DNA of 64,000 bases from Mycolicibacillus parakoreensis. Lineage in GTDB: Bacteria; Actinomycetota; Actinomycetes; Mycobacteriales; Mycobacteriaceae. Below, piece after piece: positions 46,601-57,752 of the stretch; position 1 is the stretch's first letter, and every line of letters begins with the position of its first letter. Location: NCBI RefSeq assembly GCF_022370835.2, contig NZ_CP092365.1:186001-250000 (forward strand), in the 5' to 3' direction. The notes under the pieces were generated by a model. That model was not told the DNA's origin, made no database searches, and saw only the letters and a list, made by a program, of their open reading frames with translations. The translations under genes were made by a program, and so were the position numbers.

Positions 46601-46944
46601 GCGGTGACGGTGACCAGCATCGCGTTGAGCGCGGCCTGCTTGCCGTCGGCCGGGGCGGTGCCGACCAGCAGACCGCCGGTGGCGGGCAGCGCGGCGACCG
46701 CCTCGCACGGGATGCTCACCTCCATCGTCACCGGGACCTGGGAGATCAGCGGGGCGGTGACGTTGCCGACCTGCCCGTGCTGCGGCCAGTCGAGGGTGGC
46801 GGTGGTCTGCACCACCGGCAGCAGGGGGGTGGCCACCGACAGCACGAACCCGATGAGACCGGCGACGATCGCGGTCCAGCGGGTCAGCTGCACCTGCCGC
46901 GACAGGGGGCGGTCGGCGCGCTGCGCGACGGCGGTGGCGCTCAC
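43693..46944 (-). CDS. embB: Arabinosyltransferase EmbB
   Basis: A GT-C arabinofuranosyltransferase that, with EmbA, builds the 3,5-branched arabinan from decaprenyl-phosphoarabinose; target of ethambutol. The 1083-residue protein has about 15 membrane helices and two beta-sandwich carbohydrate-binding domains. The catalytic loop is [20 protein letters not shown] (near residue 280). Met322 in [11 protein letters not shown] corresponds to the resistance residue Met306 of M. tuberculosis; [13 protein letters not shown] keeps the Gln497 position. The GTG at 46944 overlaps the embA stop (GTGA) and is preferred to an ATG 33 nt upstream that would lengthen the N-tail. It is the last gene of the operon. 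Confidence 0.96.
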   Translation of the reverse strand: MSATAVAQRADRPLSRQVQLTRWTAIVAGLIGFVLSVATPLLPVVQTTATLDWPQHGQVGNVTAPLISQVPVTMEVSIPCEAVAALPATGGLLVGTAPADGKQAALNAMLVTVTAKRVDVIVRNVVVASVPRSSVLGTAGAAGCSRIEITSSEAGTYATFVGVTDPKTGREWHTGFADPNLRPQIVGVFSDLTGPAPAGLELSATIDTRFSTKPTAVKLAAILAAITATVVALLALWRLDRLDGRRMRRLIPTRWRTLGVVDGVVVAGFGLWHVIGANSSDDGYILGMARVADHAGYMSNYFRWFGSPEDPFGWYYNLLAWMTHISDASIFMRLPDLLAALVCWLLLSREVLPRLGPAVATSRPALWAAAMVLMAAWFPFNNGLRPEPIIAVGSLITYVLIERAVTSGRLTPAALAIIAAAFTLGIQPTGLIAVAALVAGGRPLLRILVRRHRLVGTWPLVMPLLAAGFVILTVVFFDQTLSTVLEATRVRSAIGPSQAWYTENLRYYYLILPTVDGSLSRRFGFLITALCLFSAMFMMLRRGRVAGVARGPAWRLMGVIFGTMFFLMFTPTKWVHHFGLFAAVGAAMAALTTVLVSREVLRSARNRMAFLAAVLFVLALCFATTNGWWYVSSYGVPFNNAMPRIGGISVSAAIFALFVLAALWAAWLHFAPRGRGEDRITTALTAAPIPVAAGFMVVVFVASMAIGVVRQYPTYSNGWANLRAFTGGCGLADYVLVEPDANDGFLEPMPGGADAWGPLGALAGVDPVGFSADGVPEHIVAEAVRMTLPQPGTDYDWDAPTELSSPGVNGSTVPLPYGLDPARVPVAGSFARGPQQQSTLTSAWYALEPAGGDAADEHPLVVVTAAGTIAGYSVLNAHTSGQTVELEYATAGPDGAPVPAGRVQPYDLGPAPSWRNLRFPRAAIPAEAVAVRIVAEDLSLTPGDWVAVTPPRVPQLRTLQDYVGSTTPVLMDWAVGMAFPCQQPMLHANGVTEVPQYRITPDYTAKKQDTDTWEDGLNGGLLGISDLLLRAHVMATYLSDDWGRDWGSLRKFDTIVDAVPADIELGTATHSGLYKSGRIRIGP

Positions 46945-49900
46945 GGCAGGGCTCGAATCGGTCCGGGACGGCTCCATCCGGGCACGGTGGTCAGACCCTC
47001 CTCGATGGCGGCGGTCGGGGCCTGCGTCGCCGGCACCAGCCGGTGGTAGCGCTCCAGCGACCCCCAGTCGCGGTACCAGTCGTCGCGCAGATAGGTCGGC
47101 ACGGTCGTGGTGTACAGCAGCGCCTGGGTGAACAGGAACGGTCCGCCGTCGTCGGCGTCTTGCCACAGGTTCGACGACGACGCGGTCTGCTTGTGGTCGG
47201 GCAGGATCCGGTACTCGGGCAGCTCGGCCACCCCGAGATACTCGGTGAACGGCCGCTGGCACGGGAAGCTCGCGGCGGTGGCGATGTCGGCCAGCACCGG
47301 GGTCGACGCGCCGATCAGCTGCTGGACGGTCTGCAACACCGGCACCCGCGGCGGGGTGAAGGCGAACCACTGGTCGGAGCTGAGGTTCGGGTCGTCGGCG
47401 ACCAGGCGCACCACGTCGGCGTCCCGCGGCGCCCAGGCCAGCGGGAAACGCAGGTTACGCCAGGCCGGGGCCGGGCCGATGTCGATGGGCTCCACCCGGC
47501 CCAGCGCCGCCGGCTCGCCGTCGGGGCGGGTGGAGCCCCACTCCAGTTTCAGGGACTGCCCGTAGTTGAACGTGCCGTCCTCGTCGTAGGACCAGATCGC
47601 CCCGGCGGCGGCGACGGTGACCAGCGGCCGGTCGGCGCTGGGCTCGGGCAGCCCGTACCAGGCGGAGGTGGCCTCGGCCTTGACGGTGTTCTCCCCGTAG
47701 CTGCCCATCACCGGGGTGCGGGCCGGGTCGAGCCCGAACGGCAGCGCCACCCGCGAGCCGTTGATCCCGGCCGGGGCGTCCGGCGGCAGCCAGCCGCCGG
47801 CGGTGCCCGCCGAGTCGCTCACCGAGGAGCCGGGTTTGTTGGGGGAGGCGTCGGAGTTGACCACTCCCGGCTTGGAGATCACCGGCTCGGAGGACAGGTC
47901 GTCGCCGACCCCGTCGGGGGTGAACCCGACCGGGTCCAGCCCGCCGAGCGGGCCGTCGGCGCCGAACCGCTGGCCCGGTACCACCTCGAGCATCCCGGCG
48001 TTGGTGTCGGGTTCGGCGAGCACCGCGTCGGCCATCGCGCAGCTGTCGGCGGCCAGCCCCGAGGTGAGCGCCGCCAGGTTGGCCTTGGCGGTGGTGTAGG
48101 TCGGGTAGCGCGCCGCGAAGCCCTTGGCCATCGAGGCGACCTGCAGCACCACCATGATCGAGGCGACCACCAGCAGCGGGGTGGAGGCCAGCACCCGGTT
48201 GCGGCGGGTGTTGGCCACCTGGGTGTGCCCGGCGAAGTCCAACCGGAAATGCTGCCAGGTGGCCAGCAGCCCGGTGAGGATCGCCAGCACCAAAAACATC
48301 GTGGTGACCGGGTGGCTGGCCAGCACCGGCTGCTTGTCGAACCACGGCACCCCGTAGTTGCCGACGTAGAACCAGCCGTTGATGCCCGAGGTGGCCCAGG
48401 CCAGAAGGAACAGCAGCGCGGTGACATACAGCGACAAATTGCGGCGCGAGTGCAGCCCGACCCGGGCGAACGTGAACGCGGTGACCGCACCGAGCGCACC
48501 GGCCAGTCCGGCGAACGCGCCGAACTGCACCGCCCACTTGGTGGGGGTGAACGTCAGCAGCAGCAACCCGATCGCGGTGGTGCCCAGCAGCCGCCACACC
48601 GGCCCGCTGGCCAGCCCCGGCAGCCGCCCGCGGCGCAGCAGCACCGCGAGCATCCCGAACAGGCACAAGAACAGGATCAGCACCGCGAACCGGCGGGTCA
48701 TCGAGCCGTCGACGGTCTCGACGGTCAGGAAGTAGTAGCGCAGGAACTCCTGGTACCAGGAGATGGTCGGGCCGACCTCGTATTTGATCCGGGCGGCCTC
48801 GGCGACGGTGGCCAACGTCTGGTTGCGGAAGACCACCACGACGATGAGCGCGCCCGCGGCGGCCAGCGCCGCCACCGGGGCGGCCAGCCCGTCGGTGCCG
48901 CGGCGCCGGCGGATGTGCCCGACGATGCCGCGCGCCCCGGTCAACAGGGCGGCCACCGCGATCAGGCCCTGGGGGGCCAGCGTGGCGGTGAGCGCCGCCA
49001 CGACGAGCGCCCCCGCGGCCGGGGTGAGCCGGCGGGTGGCGATCGCGGTCTCCACCAGCAGCCAGGTGGCCACCGTGCCGAACGCGATCAGCGGCTCGGG
49101 GCGCAGCCCGTTGTTGAACGGCAGCCACGCCGCCAGGAACACCACCCCGGCGGTGAGCACCGCGACCCGGTTGGCGGCCAGGCCGCCGCCGGCGGGCCCG
49201 AGGCGCGGCAGCATCCGCCGGCTCACCAACAGCCAGCAGGCGACGCCGGCCAGGGTGGCCGGCGCCCGCAGCCACACCCCGGCGGTGCTCACCGAACTCA
49301 GCTGCGCCAGCAGCGCCGGATACCAGTCGAACGGGGCCTCGGCGGCGCCGAAGTAACGGTAGTAGTTGGCCAGATATCCGGCCTGGTGCGAGACCCGCGC
49401 GATCGTCAGGTTGTAGCCGTCGTCGGAGGAGATCGCGCCGATCACATGCCAGAGGCCCAGGGTGCCGATCACCCCGATGTCGGCCAGCCACATGACCGGC
49501 CCGCCGCGCCACAGCCGGCGGCGGCGCGGCACGCGCCGCCCCGAGCGCCGGTCGAGCACCGCCAGCGCCGCCAGGCTGGCCAGCACGCACAGCGCGCCGG
49601 CGGCGATGCCGGCGGTCTTGATCGCGGTGGGGGAGACGATGAAGCGGGTGTCGACGTCGATCCGCGCGGACAGCCCCGGTTCGGCGGGCACGGCCAGGTC
49701 GGTGAAGACCCCCGCCACCAGCGGCTTCTTGTCGGCGGGCAGCACCCGGGAGGTGGCCGGGATGCCGACGAACTCCGCGCCCGCGCCGGCGGCGTCGGCC
49801 CAGATGTGCAGGTGTCGGCAGTCCGGTCCGGCGACCGCGTCGCGCGCGGCGACCGCGGCCACCGAGTCGCGGAAGGCCACGACGACCGCGCTGCGGTTGG

Positions 49901-50240
49901 CCTGCACGAACAGGCCGCTCTTGGTGGCGTCGACCCCGCCGGTCGGGACGGTGGAGAACACCAGCCCGCCGGCGGCGGGCAGCGTGGCGATCACCGGGCA
50001 CGGGATCGTGATGTCGAGGCTGCGGGGCGCGCCGGAGACCAGCGGCGCGGTGATCTCGCCGACGTGGCCGTCGGCGTCGGGCGCCTGCGGCCACGCGATC
50101 GTGGCGGTGCGCTGGTGCACCGGAAGCAGCGGCACCAGTCCGCAGAGCAGCACCCCGGCGACTCCGGCGACGACGGCGATCAGCCGGGCGATCCGGTAAC
50201 GCGACCGGGCGGCGTCGCCGGCGGGATCGTCGAGGGGCAC
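46941..50240 (-). CDS. embA: Arabinosyltransferase EmbA
   Basis: Partner of EmbB in the heterodimer making the terminal Ara hexa-motif. The 1099-residue protein has the Emb layout: first helix [21 protein letters not shown], extracytoplasmic domain, GT-C loop [20 protein letters not shown] (near 272), repeated helices, [20 protein letters not shown], and the C-terminal carbohydrate-binding domain with [19 protein letters not shown]. The GTG start has TACGAT 8 nt upstream, so embA probably has its own leaderless promoter in addition to operon transcription. It overlaps embB by 4 nt. Confidence 0.96.
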   Translation of the reverse strand: MPLDDPAGDAARSRYRIARLIAVVAGVAGVLLCGLVPLLPVHQRTATIAWPQAPDADGHVGEITAPLVSGAPRSLDITIPCPVIATLPAAGGLVFSTVPTGGVDATKSGLFVQANRSAVVVAFRDSVAAVAARDAVAGPDCRHLHIWADAAGAGAEFVGIPATSRVLPADKKPLVAGVFTDLAVPAEPGLSARIDVDTRFIVSPTAIKTAGIAAGALCVLASLAALAVLDRRSGRRVPRRRRLWRGGPVMWLADIGVIGTLGLWHVIGAISSDDGYNLTIARVSHQAGYLANYYRYFGAAEAPFDWYPALLAQLSSVSTAGVWLRAPATLAGVACWLLVSRRMLPRLGPAGGGLAANRVAVLTAGVVFLAAWLPFNNGLRPEPLIAFGTVATWLLVETAIATRRLTPAAGALVVAALTATLAPQGLIAVAALLTGARGIVGHIRRRRGTDGLAAPVAALAAAGALIVVVVFRNQTLATVAEAARIKYEVGPTISWYQEFLRYYFLTVETVDGSMTRRFAVLILFLCLFGMLAVLLRRGRLPGLASGPVWRLLGTTAIGLLLLTFTPTKWAVQFGAFAGLAGALGAVTAFTFARVGLHSRRNLSLYVTALLFLLAWATSGINGWFYVGNYGVPWFDKQPVLASHPVTTMFLVLAILTGLLATWQHFRLDFAGHTQVANTRRNRVLASTPLLVVASIMVVLQVASMAKGFAARYPTYTTAKANLAALTSGLAADSCAMADAVLAEPDTNAGMLEVVPGQRFGADGPLGGLDPVGFTPDGVGDDLSSEPVISKPGVVNSDASPNKPGSSVSDSAGTAGGWLPPDAPAGINGSRVALPFGLDPARTPVMGSYGENTVKAEATSAWYGLPEPSADRPLVTVAAAGAIWSYDEDGTFNYGQSLKLEWGSTRPDGEPAALGRVEPIDIGPAPAWRNLRFPLAWAPRDADVVRLVADDPNLSSDQWFAFTPPRVPVLQTVQQLIGASTPVLADIATAASFPCQRPFTEYLGVAELPEYRILPDHKQTASSSNLWQDADDGGPFLFTQALLYTTTVPTYLRDDWYRDWGSLERYHRLVPATQAPTAAIEEGLTTVPGWSRPGPIRALP

Positions 50241-50248
50241 GAGGGTTG

Positions 50249-50254
50249 ATCGTA
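50249..50254 (-). promoter_or_regulatory. -10 box TACGAT for embA in the embC-embA gap
   Basis: On the minus strand TACGAT lies 9-14 nt before the embA GTG. In M. tuberculosis, ethambutol-resistance mutations at -8 to -16 of embA fall in the same interval, supporting a promoter here. Confidence 0.65.
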
Positions 50255-50291
50255 GGGGACGGATCGGGTGGGTGGTTGGCGGCCAGCCGCA

Positions 50292-50324
50292 ATCAGTGCC
50301 GCATCAGTGCCGCGTCAGTGCCGC
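50292..50324. repeat. Three tandem 11-bp repeats at the embC stop
   Basis: ATCAGTGCCGC occurs at 50292-50302 and 50303-50313 and as GTCAGTGCCGC at 50314-50324. The third copy encodes the end of EmbC and its TGA; the other two extend into the 74-nt gap before embA. The unit is not a multiple of three, so only the copy that supplies the stop is coding. Confidence 0.9.
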
Positions 50325-53300
50325 AGGGGCGCCGGATTCCACCATCCGCTGCGGGTGGCGTGGCCGAGCTCGAGATCGGCGGGGGTCGCCCCGGGGTAGT
50401 ACGGGGTCAGTTTCTGCAGCGCACCCCAGTCCCGCAACCAGTCGTCCTTGAGGTAACTGGGCACCGTCGAGGCATTGAACAGCAGTTCGCTGATGCCCAG
50501 CGGCCCGCCGCCGATGTTGTCCATCACCGGCGAGTTGGCCTCGGTGCCGAACCGGTCGGGCAGGATCCGCCAGCGGGGCGCCTCGATGACCCCGTTGCGG
50601 TGGCCGAACGGCCGCTGACACGGGAATGCCAGGCCCACCAGCCAGTCCAGCAGCACCGGGTCGTCGGAGCCGACCACCTGCTGCAGCGGGCGCAGCTGCG
50701 GGATCCGCGGCGGGGTCAGCGCGATCCAGTGGCCCGGGGCCAGATCGTCGTCGGAGGCGACCAGCCGGATGCGGGTGGCCTCGGCGGGGATCGCCGACAG
50801 CGGGGCCCGCAGGTTGCGCCAGGCCGGTTCGGCGCCGACGTCGGCCAACTCGATCGCGCCGTCGGCGGTGATCTCGGCGACCGCGGCCGTGTCGGTGGGA
50901 TCGGCCGGTTCGGTGGAGGTCCACTCGACCTTGATCTCGTGGTTCTCGAAACGGCCGGCCGCCGAGACCGCCAGCACCGGCCCGGCCTGCGCGCGCGGCG
51001 GCAGCGCGTACCACGCCGAGCGCAGCCGGGCCGGTATCTGCACCCCGGAGCGCCAGCTGCCCAGCACCGGGGTGGTGGCCGGGTCGAGGTCGAACGGCAG
51101 CTTGGCGCGCGAGCCGTTGATGCCCGGGCGCGCGGTGGTGCCGCCCTCGGTGTCGCTGTGGGTGCTGGCGGTGATGCTGTTGTCCTCGTCGAGGTCGTTG
51201 CCGCCGCTGGGCGGTTCCATCACCGGGTCGGCGGAGACGTCGGCCGGGATGCCGTTGGGACGGAACCCGCTGGCCACCCCCGAGCCCAGCGCGGTGGCGG
51301 GGTCCACCCCGTCGGCGGGGCTCAACACCCCGGCGTTGGGGTTCTGCTCGACGAGCACGTCGTCGGCCAGCCCGCAGGTCTTGCCGGTCAGCGCCTCCAG
51401 GTTGGAGCGGCCCACCGTCCACGCCGGGTACTGGCCGATCATCGCCGCGGTCAGCGACACCACCTCGAAGACCACCAGCGCCCAGGCCGCGATCGCCAAC
51501 GGCGAGCGGATGATCCGGGTCACCCGCGGGCCGGACCGGTCCGGCGGCGGCTCGTCGTGGCCGACGTAGTGGAACCACGCGGCCAGCAGCACCACCAGCG
51601 CGGTCAGCCCGATCAGGAAGGTGGCGAAGGCGAAATGCCAGGCCGGGAACTCATTCGACCAGGGCACCCCGAAGTTGGAGACGTACCACCAGCCGTTGAC
51701 GCTGGCGAACGCCAACGCGGTGATGAACAGCACCACCGCGGCGAACACGGTGCGGTTGCGGCGCGAACGCAGCACCGCGGCGCTGACGGCCACCGCGGCC
51801 AGCGCCCCCAGGGAGCCGGCCAGCCCGGCGAACACCCCGAAGTGGTGGGTCCACTTGGTGGGCGTCGACATCATCGCGATGAACGAGATGATCGTGATCC
51901 CGACGATCCGGCGGCTCGGCCCGGCCGCGGTGCCCGGGATCCGGCCCTTGCGCAGCGACATCGCGATCGTGACCGCGAGCGCGAGCAGCAGTGCGAGCAC
52001 GGCGAACCGCCGCGCGATCGAGCCGTCCGGGCTGGCCATGAACAGCCGTTCGTAGCGGATGTGCTCGTCGAACCAGCTCAGGCTCGGGCCGACCGCCGAT
52101 TTCAGGGCGCTGGCCTGCAGTTCACCGACGAACGTCTGGTCGCGGAAGATCAGGATCGCCGGGACCGTCGCCGCGGCCAGGACCGGAGCCAGCAGTGCGG
52201 GCAACCCGAAACGGGCCGACCGCCGGCGCAGGATCGTCAGCAGCGGGCCGATCGCGACCAGCAGCGCCCCGATCGAGGCCACCCCGGTGGGCCCGGAGAA
52301 CAGCGTCAACGCCCCGATGATGCAGGCGATCGCCACCGGCAGCAGCCGGCTGGTGGCCACCGCCCGCTCCACCGAACACCAGGTCAGCAGGATCCCCAAC
52401 GCGATGATCGGCTCCGGGCGCAGCCCGTTGTTCAGCGGCAGCCAGAACACCAAGAACATGCCCGCGGCGGTCCAGGCGGCCGCCCGGCTGGTCTTCACCG
52501 CGTGGCCGAGCCGCGGCAGCACCTCGCGGCTGATCACCCACCAGCAGGCCAGCGCCATCAGCAGCGTCGGCAGCCGCATCCAGATGCTGGCGGTCGAGAC
52601 GTGCGCCCAGGCGGCCAACAGGTCGTAGTACCACCCGAACGGCGCCTCCGGCGTGCCGAACCAGCGGTAGTAGTTGGCCATGTAGCCGGCGTGCTCGGAG
52701 ACCCGGGCCATGGTGAGGATGTAGCCGTCGTCGGAGGTGTTGGCGCCGACGAAATGCCACCACACCAGCACCGCGGCGACCAGCGCGTCCAGCCCGGACA
52801 TCGACCACCAGCGCGGCGGCAGGAACCGGCGGTGGCGCACGCCGTCGGTGGCGTCCAGCCGGTGCAGCGCGACCAGGGCGATCACGGTCACCAGCAGCCC
52901 GAGGATCATCACCGCCAGCTTCAGCGGGGTGGGGGCGCTGGAGTAGCGGGTGTCGATGGTCGCCGAGAAGTGCAGGTCGTCGGGGGCGGGCCCGGCCAGG
53001 TCGGTGAAGACCCCGACGATCTGCGGGCGGAAGTCGTAGCCGCTGCGTTCCCCGCGCAGCCGGGCGCCGGGATCGGTGGCGCCGGGGCCCTCGGTGAGCC
53101 CGACGAACTCCCCGGTCACCTTGTCGGCGTGCGCGGTGAACACCAGCTTCTCGCAGGCCGGGCTGAGCACCTCGTCCAGCGGGGCGACCACCACCGGGGT
53201 GTTGCGCACCACCACCACCAGGTCGTCGTTGGCGCGTTCGATCAACAACCCCCGGTCGACCGCCTTGGGGGCCTGTTTGGGCACGGTCGACAGCAGCACG

Positions 53301-53551
53301 GTGCGCCCGGTGTCGGCCCCGGTCAGCCCGGCCGCGGCGCGACAGGGGATGGAGATCTCCACGTCGGTGGCGACGTAGCCGATCAGCGGGGCCTCGACGC
53401 TGGCGAACACGTCGTTCTGCGGCCAGGTCAGCTGCGCGGTGGTCTGGGTGACCGGCAGGAACGGCACGGCCAACGACAGCGCGGCGCCGAGCAGTCCGGC
53501 GACCACGGCCACCAGCCGGGCGATCCGGGAGTTTTCGCGCAGGTCAGCCAC
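50315..53551 (-). CDS. embC: Arabinosyltransferase EmbC
   Basis: Makes the arabinan of lipoarabinomannan from decaprenyl-phosphoarabinose. The 1078-residue protein opens MADLRENSRIARLVAVVAGL and has the GT-C loop GANTSDDGYILTMARVSEHA (about 272). MSTPTKWTHHFGVFAGLAGS follows in the helical half, and a C-terminal Ig-like carbohydrate-binding module carries INGSRAKLPFDLDPATTPV and the Pro-rich MEPPSGGNDLDEDNS spacer. This acidic spacer is a useful mark of EmbC. TACCAT lies 8 nt before the GTG, so it may be leaderless. It follows aftA after 45 nt. Confidence 0.96.
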   Translation of the reverse strand: MADLRENSRIARLVAVVAGLLGAALSLAVPFLPVTQTTAQLTWPQNDVFASVEAPLIGYVATDVEISIPCRAAAGLTGADTGRTVLLSTVPKQAPKAVDRGLLIERANDDLVVVVRNTPVVVAPLDEVLSPACEKLVFTAHADKVTGEFVGLTEGPGATDPGARLRGERSGYDFRPQIVGVFTDLAGPAPDDLHFSATIDTRYSSAPTPLKLAVMILGLLVTVIALVALHRLDATDGVRHRRFLPPRWWSMSGLDALVAAVLVWWHFVGANTSDDGYILTMARVSEHAGYMANYYRWFGTPEAPFGWYYDLLAAWAHVSTASIWMRLPTLLMALACWWVISREVLPRLGHAVKTSRAAAWTAAGMFLVFWLPLNNGLRPEPIIALGILLTWCSVERAVATSRLLPVAIACIIGALTLFSGPTGVASIGALLVAIGPLLTILRRRSARFGLPALLAPVLAAATVPAILIFRDQTFVGELQASALKSAVGPSLSWFDEHIRYERLFMASPDGSIARRFAVLALLLALAVTIAMSLRKGRIPGTAAGPSRRIVGITIISFIAMMSTPTKWTHHFGVFAGLAGSLGALAAVAVSAAVLRSRRNRTVFAAVVLFITALAFASVNGWWYVSNFGVPWSNEFPAWHFAFATFLIGLTALVVLLAAWFHYVGHDEPPPDRSGPRVTRIIRSPLAIAAWALVVFEVVSLTAAMIGQYPAWTVGRSNLEALTGKTCGLADDVLVEQNPNAGVLSPADGVDPATALGSGVASGFRPNGIPADVSADPVMEPPSGGNDLDEDNSITASTHSDTEGGTTARPGINGSRAKLPFDLDPATTPVLGSWRSGVQIPARLRSAWYALPPRAQAGPVLAVSAAGRFENHEIKVEWTSTEPADPTDTAAVAEITADGAIELADVGAEPAWRNLRAPLSAIPAEATRIRLVASDDDLAPGHWIALTPPRIPQLRPLQQVVGSDDPVLLDWLVGLAFPCQRPFGHRNGVIEAPRWRILPDRFGTEANSPVMDNIGGGPLGISELLFNASTVPSYLKDDWLRDWGALQKLTPYYPGATPADLELGHATRSGWWNPAPLRH

Positions 53552-53596
53552 GGGCTTAGATGGTAATTGGCGGTGGTGGTGGGGGTCGCAGCGCCA

Positions 53597-55510
53597 TCAC
53601 CGCGTCGCACCCCCGACCCGCACGGCCAGCACGAACGGCCCGATGCGGGAGACCTCGAACTGCGGGTCGTCGAAGAGGTCGGCGGACAAGTCGACGGTGT
53701 AGCGGCGCACGTTGGGGTGGTTGGGGTAGACGTCTTCGGCCAGCCGCAGGGTGTAGCGCTCCCCGGCCCCGGCGGCGCCGCGGCGCATCACGAACACCGT
53801 CGGCGGCGCCCACGGCAACCGGTCGAGCGCGGCGGTGAACGCCGCGGACGTCGTGAGGTCCTCCCAGCTCTCGATCTCGGCGGCGCGGGCGTCGAACTGC
53901 GCCAGCGGGTTGGCGTAGTGCGAGGTCAGGCCCTGAAACCCGAAGTAGGGGTACAGCGCCAGGAACCCGTAGTCGGCGGTGAGCACCACGGTCTGATCGC
54001 GCGGGACGCCGGTGGCCGCCATGATCGCGTCGTCGAGCCGGGCGTAGTAGCGCTCCGAGCCGGGCGGGCGCCGGTCGCCGCGCTGGCCGTCGCCGTCGGT
54101 GTCGGTGTAAGCGACGGTCAGGTCGGGGCGCAGCACGTTGGGGATGTCCTGGCTGAACGAGACCGCCCCGGCGCAACCGATCACGGTGGCCACGGCCACC
54201 AGGGCGTCGCGCCGGCCGTACCGGCGCCCCCAGGCCGCCGCCCGCTGGGTGACCTCGATGAACGCGAACACCCCGGCGGTGGTCAGCAGCACGGTCAAGG
54301 TGGACTGCAGCCGGAACGACAGCAGCGTGGTGCGCGCCAGCGTGGTCAGCATCGACAGCAGCGACCACAGATACACGCTGGCCACCCCGACGCCCAGGGC
54401 GGCGGCGCGCACCGACGTGCGGGCCTTGACCACCAGCCACAGCGTGCCCAGCAGGCACAGCGCACCCAGCAGGGTGAACTGCAGCATCGGGAAGGTCAGC
54501 TCGGCGCCGTCGGCGGGCAGGTAGTGCTGGGCGCTGCCGGTGTTCGAGATCGGGTCGCGGGCGGCGCGCAGCAGAAACGGCAGCCAGGTGGTGGCGGCCA
54601 GTGCCAGCGCGATCACGCCGATCACGCCCAGCCGCGCCAGCGGATCGGCCGCCGCGCGCAGGCCGTGGCCGCGGGCGCGCGCCACCGCCAGCCCGAGCGC
54701 CATCAGCGTCACGGTGAACGCGCTGTAGGCCACCAGCAGGGTGTAGAAGGTGGCGGCGAACCCCAAAAACACCCCGGTGGCGATCACCGCGGCCCAGCCG
54801 GCGTGCCCGCGGGTCCCGGCGCGCAGCCCCGACCAGGCCAGCACCAGTACCGGCGGGATCAGCACCGTGATCATCGCCGCGTACGGCTCCGGGGAGCTGT
54901 AGGCCAGCGTCACCGCGGCGGTCGCCGCGGTGACCGCCAGCGCGAACTCGAAGCGGATCAGCCGCTGCCACAGCACCCAGGCGACCGCCACCGCGATCGT
55001 GATCGACACGATCGCCCACGGTTTGAACATCGCCCAGCCGGGGGTGTCGGTCAGCGCCGCGGCGCGCCCGCCCAGCCAGAACCAGCCCGGCGGGTAGAAC
55101 GGCGGCAGGCCCAGGTAGGTCATGTCGCGCAGCGCGGCGCTGTCGGTCAGCCGGGTCAGGTATTCGGTGCGGAACTGCTGGTCCACCGAGATGCCGAACA
55201 GGTACAGCTTGGTCGCGCCCAGCGGCATCCCCAGCGTCACCACCGAGAACGCCGAGATGAACACCGGTGCCGCCAGCCGCGCGGGCCACCGGTGTCCGCG
55301 GCGGTACACCCACCCGGTGGCCAGCAGCCCGGCGAGGCAGCCGACCTGACCGACGGTGGTCAGCGCGTGCAGCTGATTCGACGACGGGTAGGCCGGCCAC
55401 TGCACCCGCGAGATCGCGATCAGGGCGACCACCGCCACCGCGGCGGCGACACCGGCGGCGAGCACCATCTCCCCGACGGTGCGGCCGGAGCTGGTCAGGG
55501 CGGCACGCAT
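53597..55510 (-). CDS. aftA: Arabinofuranosyltransferase AftA
   Basis: Adds the first arabinofuranose to the galactan, priming arabinan synthesis. The 637-residue GT-C protein has about eleven helices. The conserved loop region [21 protein letters not shown] contains the acidic Asp expected of GT-C enzymes, followed by [16 protein letters not shown]. The C-terminal periplasmic domain (about 450-637) includes [19 protein letters not shown] and [18 protein letters not shown]. It lies between dprE2 (3 nt) and embC, so the donor-making enzymes and three arabinosyltransferases share one transcript. Confidence 0.96.
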   Translation of the reverse strand: MRAALTSSGRTVGEMVLAAGVAAAVAVVALIAISRVQWPAYPSSNQLHALTTVGQVGCLAGLLATGWVYRRGHRWPARLAAPVFISAFSVVTLGMPLGATKLYLFGISVDQQFRTEYLTRLTDSAALRDMTYLGLPPFYPPGWFWLGGRAAALTDTPGWAMFKPWAIVSITIAVAVAWVLWQRLIRFEFALAVTAATAAVTLAYSSPEPYAAMITVLIPPVLVLAWSGLRAGTRGHAGWAAVIATGVFLGFAATFYTLLVAYSAFTVTLMALGLAVARARGHGLRAAADPLARLGVIGVIALALAATTWLPFLLRAARDPISNTGSAQHYLPADGAELTFPMLQFTLLGALCLLGTLWLVVKARTSVRAAALGVGVASVYLWSLLSMLTTLARTTLLSFRLQSTLTVLLTTAGVFAFIEVTQRAAAWGRRYGRRDALVAVATVIGCAGAVSFSQDIPNVLRPDLTVAYTDTDGDGQRGDRRPPGSERYYARLDDAIMAATGVPRDQTVVLTADYGFLALYPYFGFQGLTSHYANPLAQFDARAAEIESWEDLTTSAAFTAALDRLPWAPPTVFVMRRGAAGAGERYTLRLAEDVYPNHPNVRRYTVDLSADLFDDPQFEVSRIGPFVLAVRVGGATR

Positions 55511-55513
55511 GCG

Positions 55514-56278
55514 CTAGATGGGCAGCCGGCGGAAGAGCGCCCGCGGGATGTGGCGCAGCACCATCATCACGTAGCGGAACGCCCCGGGCGCCCACACCAG
55601 TTGTTTGCCCTTCGCCGCGGCGGTGACCGCCAGCTCGGCGACGTCCTCTTTGTCGACGGTCAGCGGCGCCTCGTCGACGTGCGCGGAGAACCGAGTGCGC
55701 ACCTGGCCGGGCCGGATCACCAGCACCCGCACCCCGTCCTCGCGCAGGGCTTCGCCCAGGCCGAGGTAGAAGCCGTCGAGGCCGGCCTTGGTCGAGCCGT
55801 AGACGAAGTTGGCCCGCCGCACGCGTTCGCCGGCCACCGAGCTCATCGCGATGATCTGCCCGAAGCCCTGAGCGCCCATCTTCTCGGCGAGCAGCACGCC
55901 GACCGACACCGCGGCGGTGTAGTTGATCTCGGCGACCCGCACCGCCTTGCGCTGATCGTGCCAGAGCTCCTCGGCGTCGGCGTCCATCCCGAACGCCACG
56001 ATCGCCACGTCCACGTCACCGTCGGCGAAGGCGGTGTCGATCATCTGCGGGTGGTCGTCGGTGTCGAGGGCGTCGAAGTCGATCAGCTGCACCGATTTCG
56101 CTCCGGCGCTTCGCATCTGGGCCACCGCATCGTCGCGGCCCGGATCATCGGGCAGACACGCCAGGAGCACCCGGGCGGGGGCGTCGCGCAGATAGCGTGC
56201 GCAGATCGCCAATCCGATCTCGGAGGTCCCGCCGAGTAGCAGGATCGTCTGGGGGTTCCCCACGGCGTCGAACACCAT
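55514..56278 (-). CDS. dprE2: Decaprenyl-phospho-2-keto-ribose reductase DprE2
   Basis: NADH-dependent short-chain dehydrogenase that completes the epimerisation of decaprenyl-phosphoribose to decaprenyl-phosphoarabinose. The 254-residue protein has the nucleotide-binding [18 protein letters not shown] (GxxxGxG-like), DVAIVAFGM, the Ser in [17 protein letters not shown] and the catalytic [12 protein letters not shown] (YxxxK). The C-terminal [15 protein letters not shown] is amphipathic and basic. Its ATG directly follows the dprE1 stop (TAAATG) with no gap, so the two subunits are made together. Confidence 0.97.
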   Translation of the reverse strand: MVFDAVGNPQTILLLGGTSEIGLAICARYLRDAPARVLLACLPDDPGRDDAVAQMRSAGAKSVQLIDFDALDTDDHPQMIDTAFADGDVDVAIVAFGMDADAEELWHDQRKAVRVAEINYTAAVSVGVLLAEKMGAQGFGQIIAMSSVAGERVRRANFVYGSTKAGLDGFYLGLGEALREDGVRVLVIRPGQVRTRFSAHVDEAPLTVDKEDVAELAVTAAAKGKQLVWAPGAFRYVMMVLRHIPRALFRRLPI

Positions 56279-57661
56279 TTACAGCAGCTCCAAACGTCGG
56301 GCCATGTCCGAGGCGAACACTCCATCGGGATCGACCTTGCGGCGCACCGCAATCCACTCATCGATCCGCGGATACATGGCATGGAAGGTCTCCGCGGTGG
56401 TGCGGGAATCCTTGGCGGTGTACAGCCGCCCGCCGAACTCCAGCACCCGCCGGTCGAGGCCGGCGAGGAAAGCGCCGAGGCCGGACTTGATCGGGAAGTC
56501 CACGCAGATGTTCCAGCCCGCCATCGGAAAGCTCAGCGGCGCTTGGTTGCCGGGTCCGAACAGTTTGAACACGTTGAGAAACGAGTAGTGGCCGCTGCCC
56601 TGGATGTCGTGGATGATCGCCTTGAACTCCTCGACGGCGTCGGTGGGCACCACGAACTGGTACTGGGCGAAGCCGGCCGGCCCGTAGGCGCGGTTCCACT
56701 CCCCGAACATGTCGAGCGGGTGGTAGAACTGCGTCAAGTTCTGGACCTTGCCGCGGTAGGTGCCCGACTTGCGGTACCACAGTTCCCCGATCGGTCCGAA
56801 GGTCAGTTTGTTGGCCAGACCATTGGGAAAGACGTCGGGAAGGGTGAGCAGTTGCGGCGCATCGAATTTCAGCGGGTTCTTCTGCAGCTTCGCCGGAAGC
56901 TGATCCACGGTCGCCAGCGAGCCGCGCGAGAGTGCCGCCCGGCCGACCTTCGGGGGCGCGCTGATCGCGTCGAACCACGCTGAGGAGTAGGTGTAGTCGG
57001 CCTCGCTGCCGTCGCTGTGCAGCGCGATGGTCTCCTCCAGGGTGGCGGTGACGTCGCCGTCGGCGATGAAGTACGCCGTCTCGGTGGGGGTCATCGCGAT
57101 CACCGCACGCAGGATGATCCCGGTCAGGCCGTTGCCGCCGACGGTCGCCCAGAACAACTCCGAGCCCTCGCCGTCGGGAGTGAGGGTGCGCACCGACCCG
57201 TCGGCGGTGAGCAGGTCCAGCGAGGCGACGTGGTCGCCGAAGCTGCCCGCACTGTGGTGGTTCTTGCCGTGGATGTCGCAGCCGATCGCCCCGCCGACGG
57301 TGACCTGCCGGGTCCCGGGCAGCACCGGCACCCACAACCCGAACGGCAACGCCGCGCGCATCAGCTGATCGAGGCTGACCCCGCCGTCGACGTCGGCGAG
57401 ACCGGTGTCGGCGTCGATCGCGTGGATGCGGTCCAGCGCGCTCATGTCGATGACCAGCCCACCGCCGTTCTGGGCGTTGTCGCCGTAGGAGCGGCCCAGC
57501 CCGCGCGCGATGACCCCGCGGGTGCCCTTGCGGCCGCCGTCGTCGGCGACCCGGGTCACCGCACGTGCGATGACCTCCGGATCGGGGGTGCGCAGCACCT
57601 GGGCGACCGAGGGCGCGGTACGGCCCCAGCCGCTCAGCGACCTGCTGGTGGTGGCGAACAT
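56279..57661 (-). CDS. dprE1: Decaprenylphosphoryl-beta-D-ribose oxidase DprE1
   Basis: FAD-dependent oxidase of the vanillyl-alcohol-oxidase family that oxidises decaprenyl-phosphoribose to the 2-keto intermediate; target of benzothiazinones. The 460-residue protein has the FAD-binding [20 protein letters not shown] and the PTRQ-like loop [24 protein letters not shown]. Cys386 in [11 protein letters not shown] corresponds to Cys387 of M. tuberculosis, the residue modified by benzothiazinones. [14 protein letters not shown] [18 protein letters not shown] also matches closely. It starts the arabinan operon and is divergent from a lipoprotein gene, 91 nt away. Confidence 0.98.
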   Translation of the reverse strand: MFATTSRSLSGWGRTAPSVAQVLRTPDPEVIARAVTRVADDGGRKGTRGVIARGLGRSYGDNAQNGGGLVIDMSALDRIHAIDADTGLADVDGGVSLDQLMRAALPFGLWVPVLPGTRQVTVGGAIGCDIHGKNHHSAGSFGDHVASLDLLTADGSVRTLTPDGEGSELFWATVGGNGLTGIILRAVIAMTPTETAYFIADGDVTATLEETIALHSDGSEADYTYSSAWFDAISAPPKVGRAALSRGSLATVDQLPAKLQKNPLKFDAPQLLTLPDVFPNGLANKLTFGPIGELWYRKSGTYRGKVQNLTQFYHPLDMFGEWNRAYGPAGFAQYQFVVPTDAVEEFKAIIHDIQGSGHYSFLNVFKLFGPGNQAPLSFPMAGWNICVDFPIKSGLGAFLAGLDRRVLEFGGRLYTAKDSRTTAETFHAMYPRIDEWIAVRRKVDPDGVFASDMARRLELL

Positions 57662-57739
57662 CGTGAAGAAGGGTACCGCCTGGGTGACGGCGTGCCCGCC
57701 CGCCGCGCGGAACGCCCGGCCCGCGCCGCGTCGGGCTGC

Positions 57740-57745
57740 TAAATT
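57740..57745 (+). promoter_or_regulatory. -10 box TAAATT for the lipoprotein gene
   Basis: TAAATT is followed by 7 nt (CGGTCCG) and then ATG, with no ribosome site between, so the mRNA is probably leaderless. The same 91-nt gap must also hold the dprE1 promoter on the other strand. Confidence 0.6.
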
Positions 57746-57752
57746 CGGTCCG

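Noticed and set aside
46945..46977. An ATG 33 nt upstream as the start of embB
   Set aside because: The GTG overlapping the embA stop (GTGA) fits the operon pattern and gives an N-terminus of the usual length; the ATG cannot be fully excluded.
47043..53566. Two plus-strand ORFs of over 1000 codons opposite embA and embC
   Set aside because: Both are Arg/Gln/Gly-rich shadows created by codon bias in Emb genes and contain no recognisable fold.
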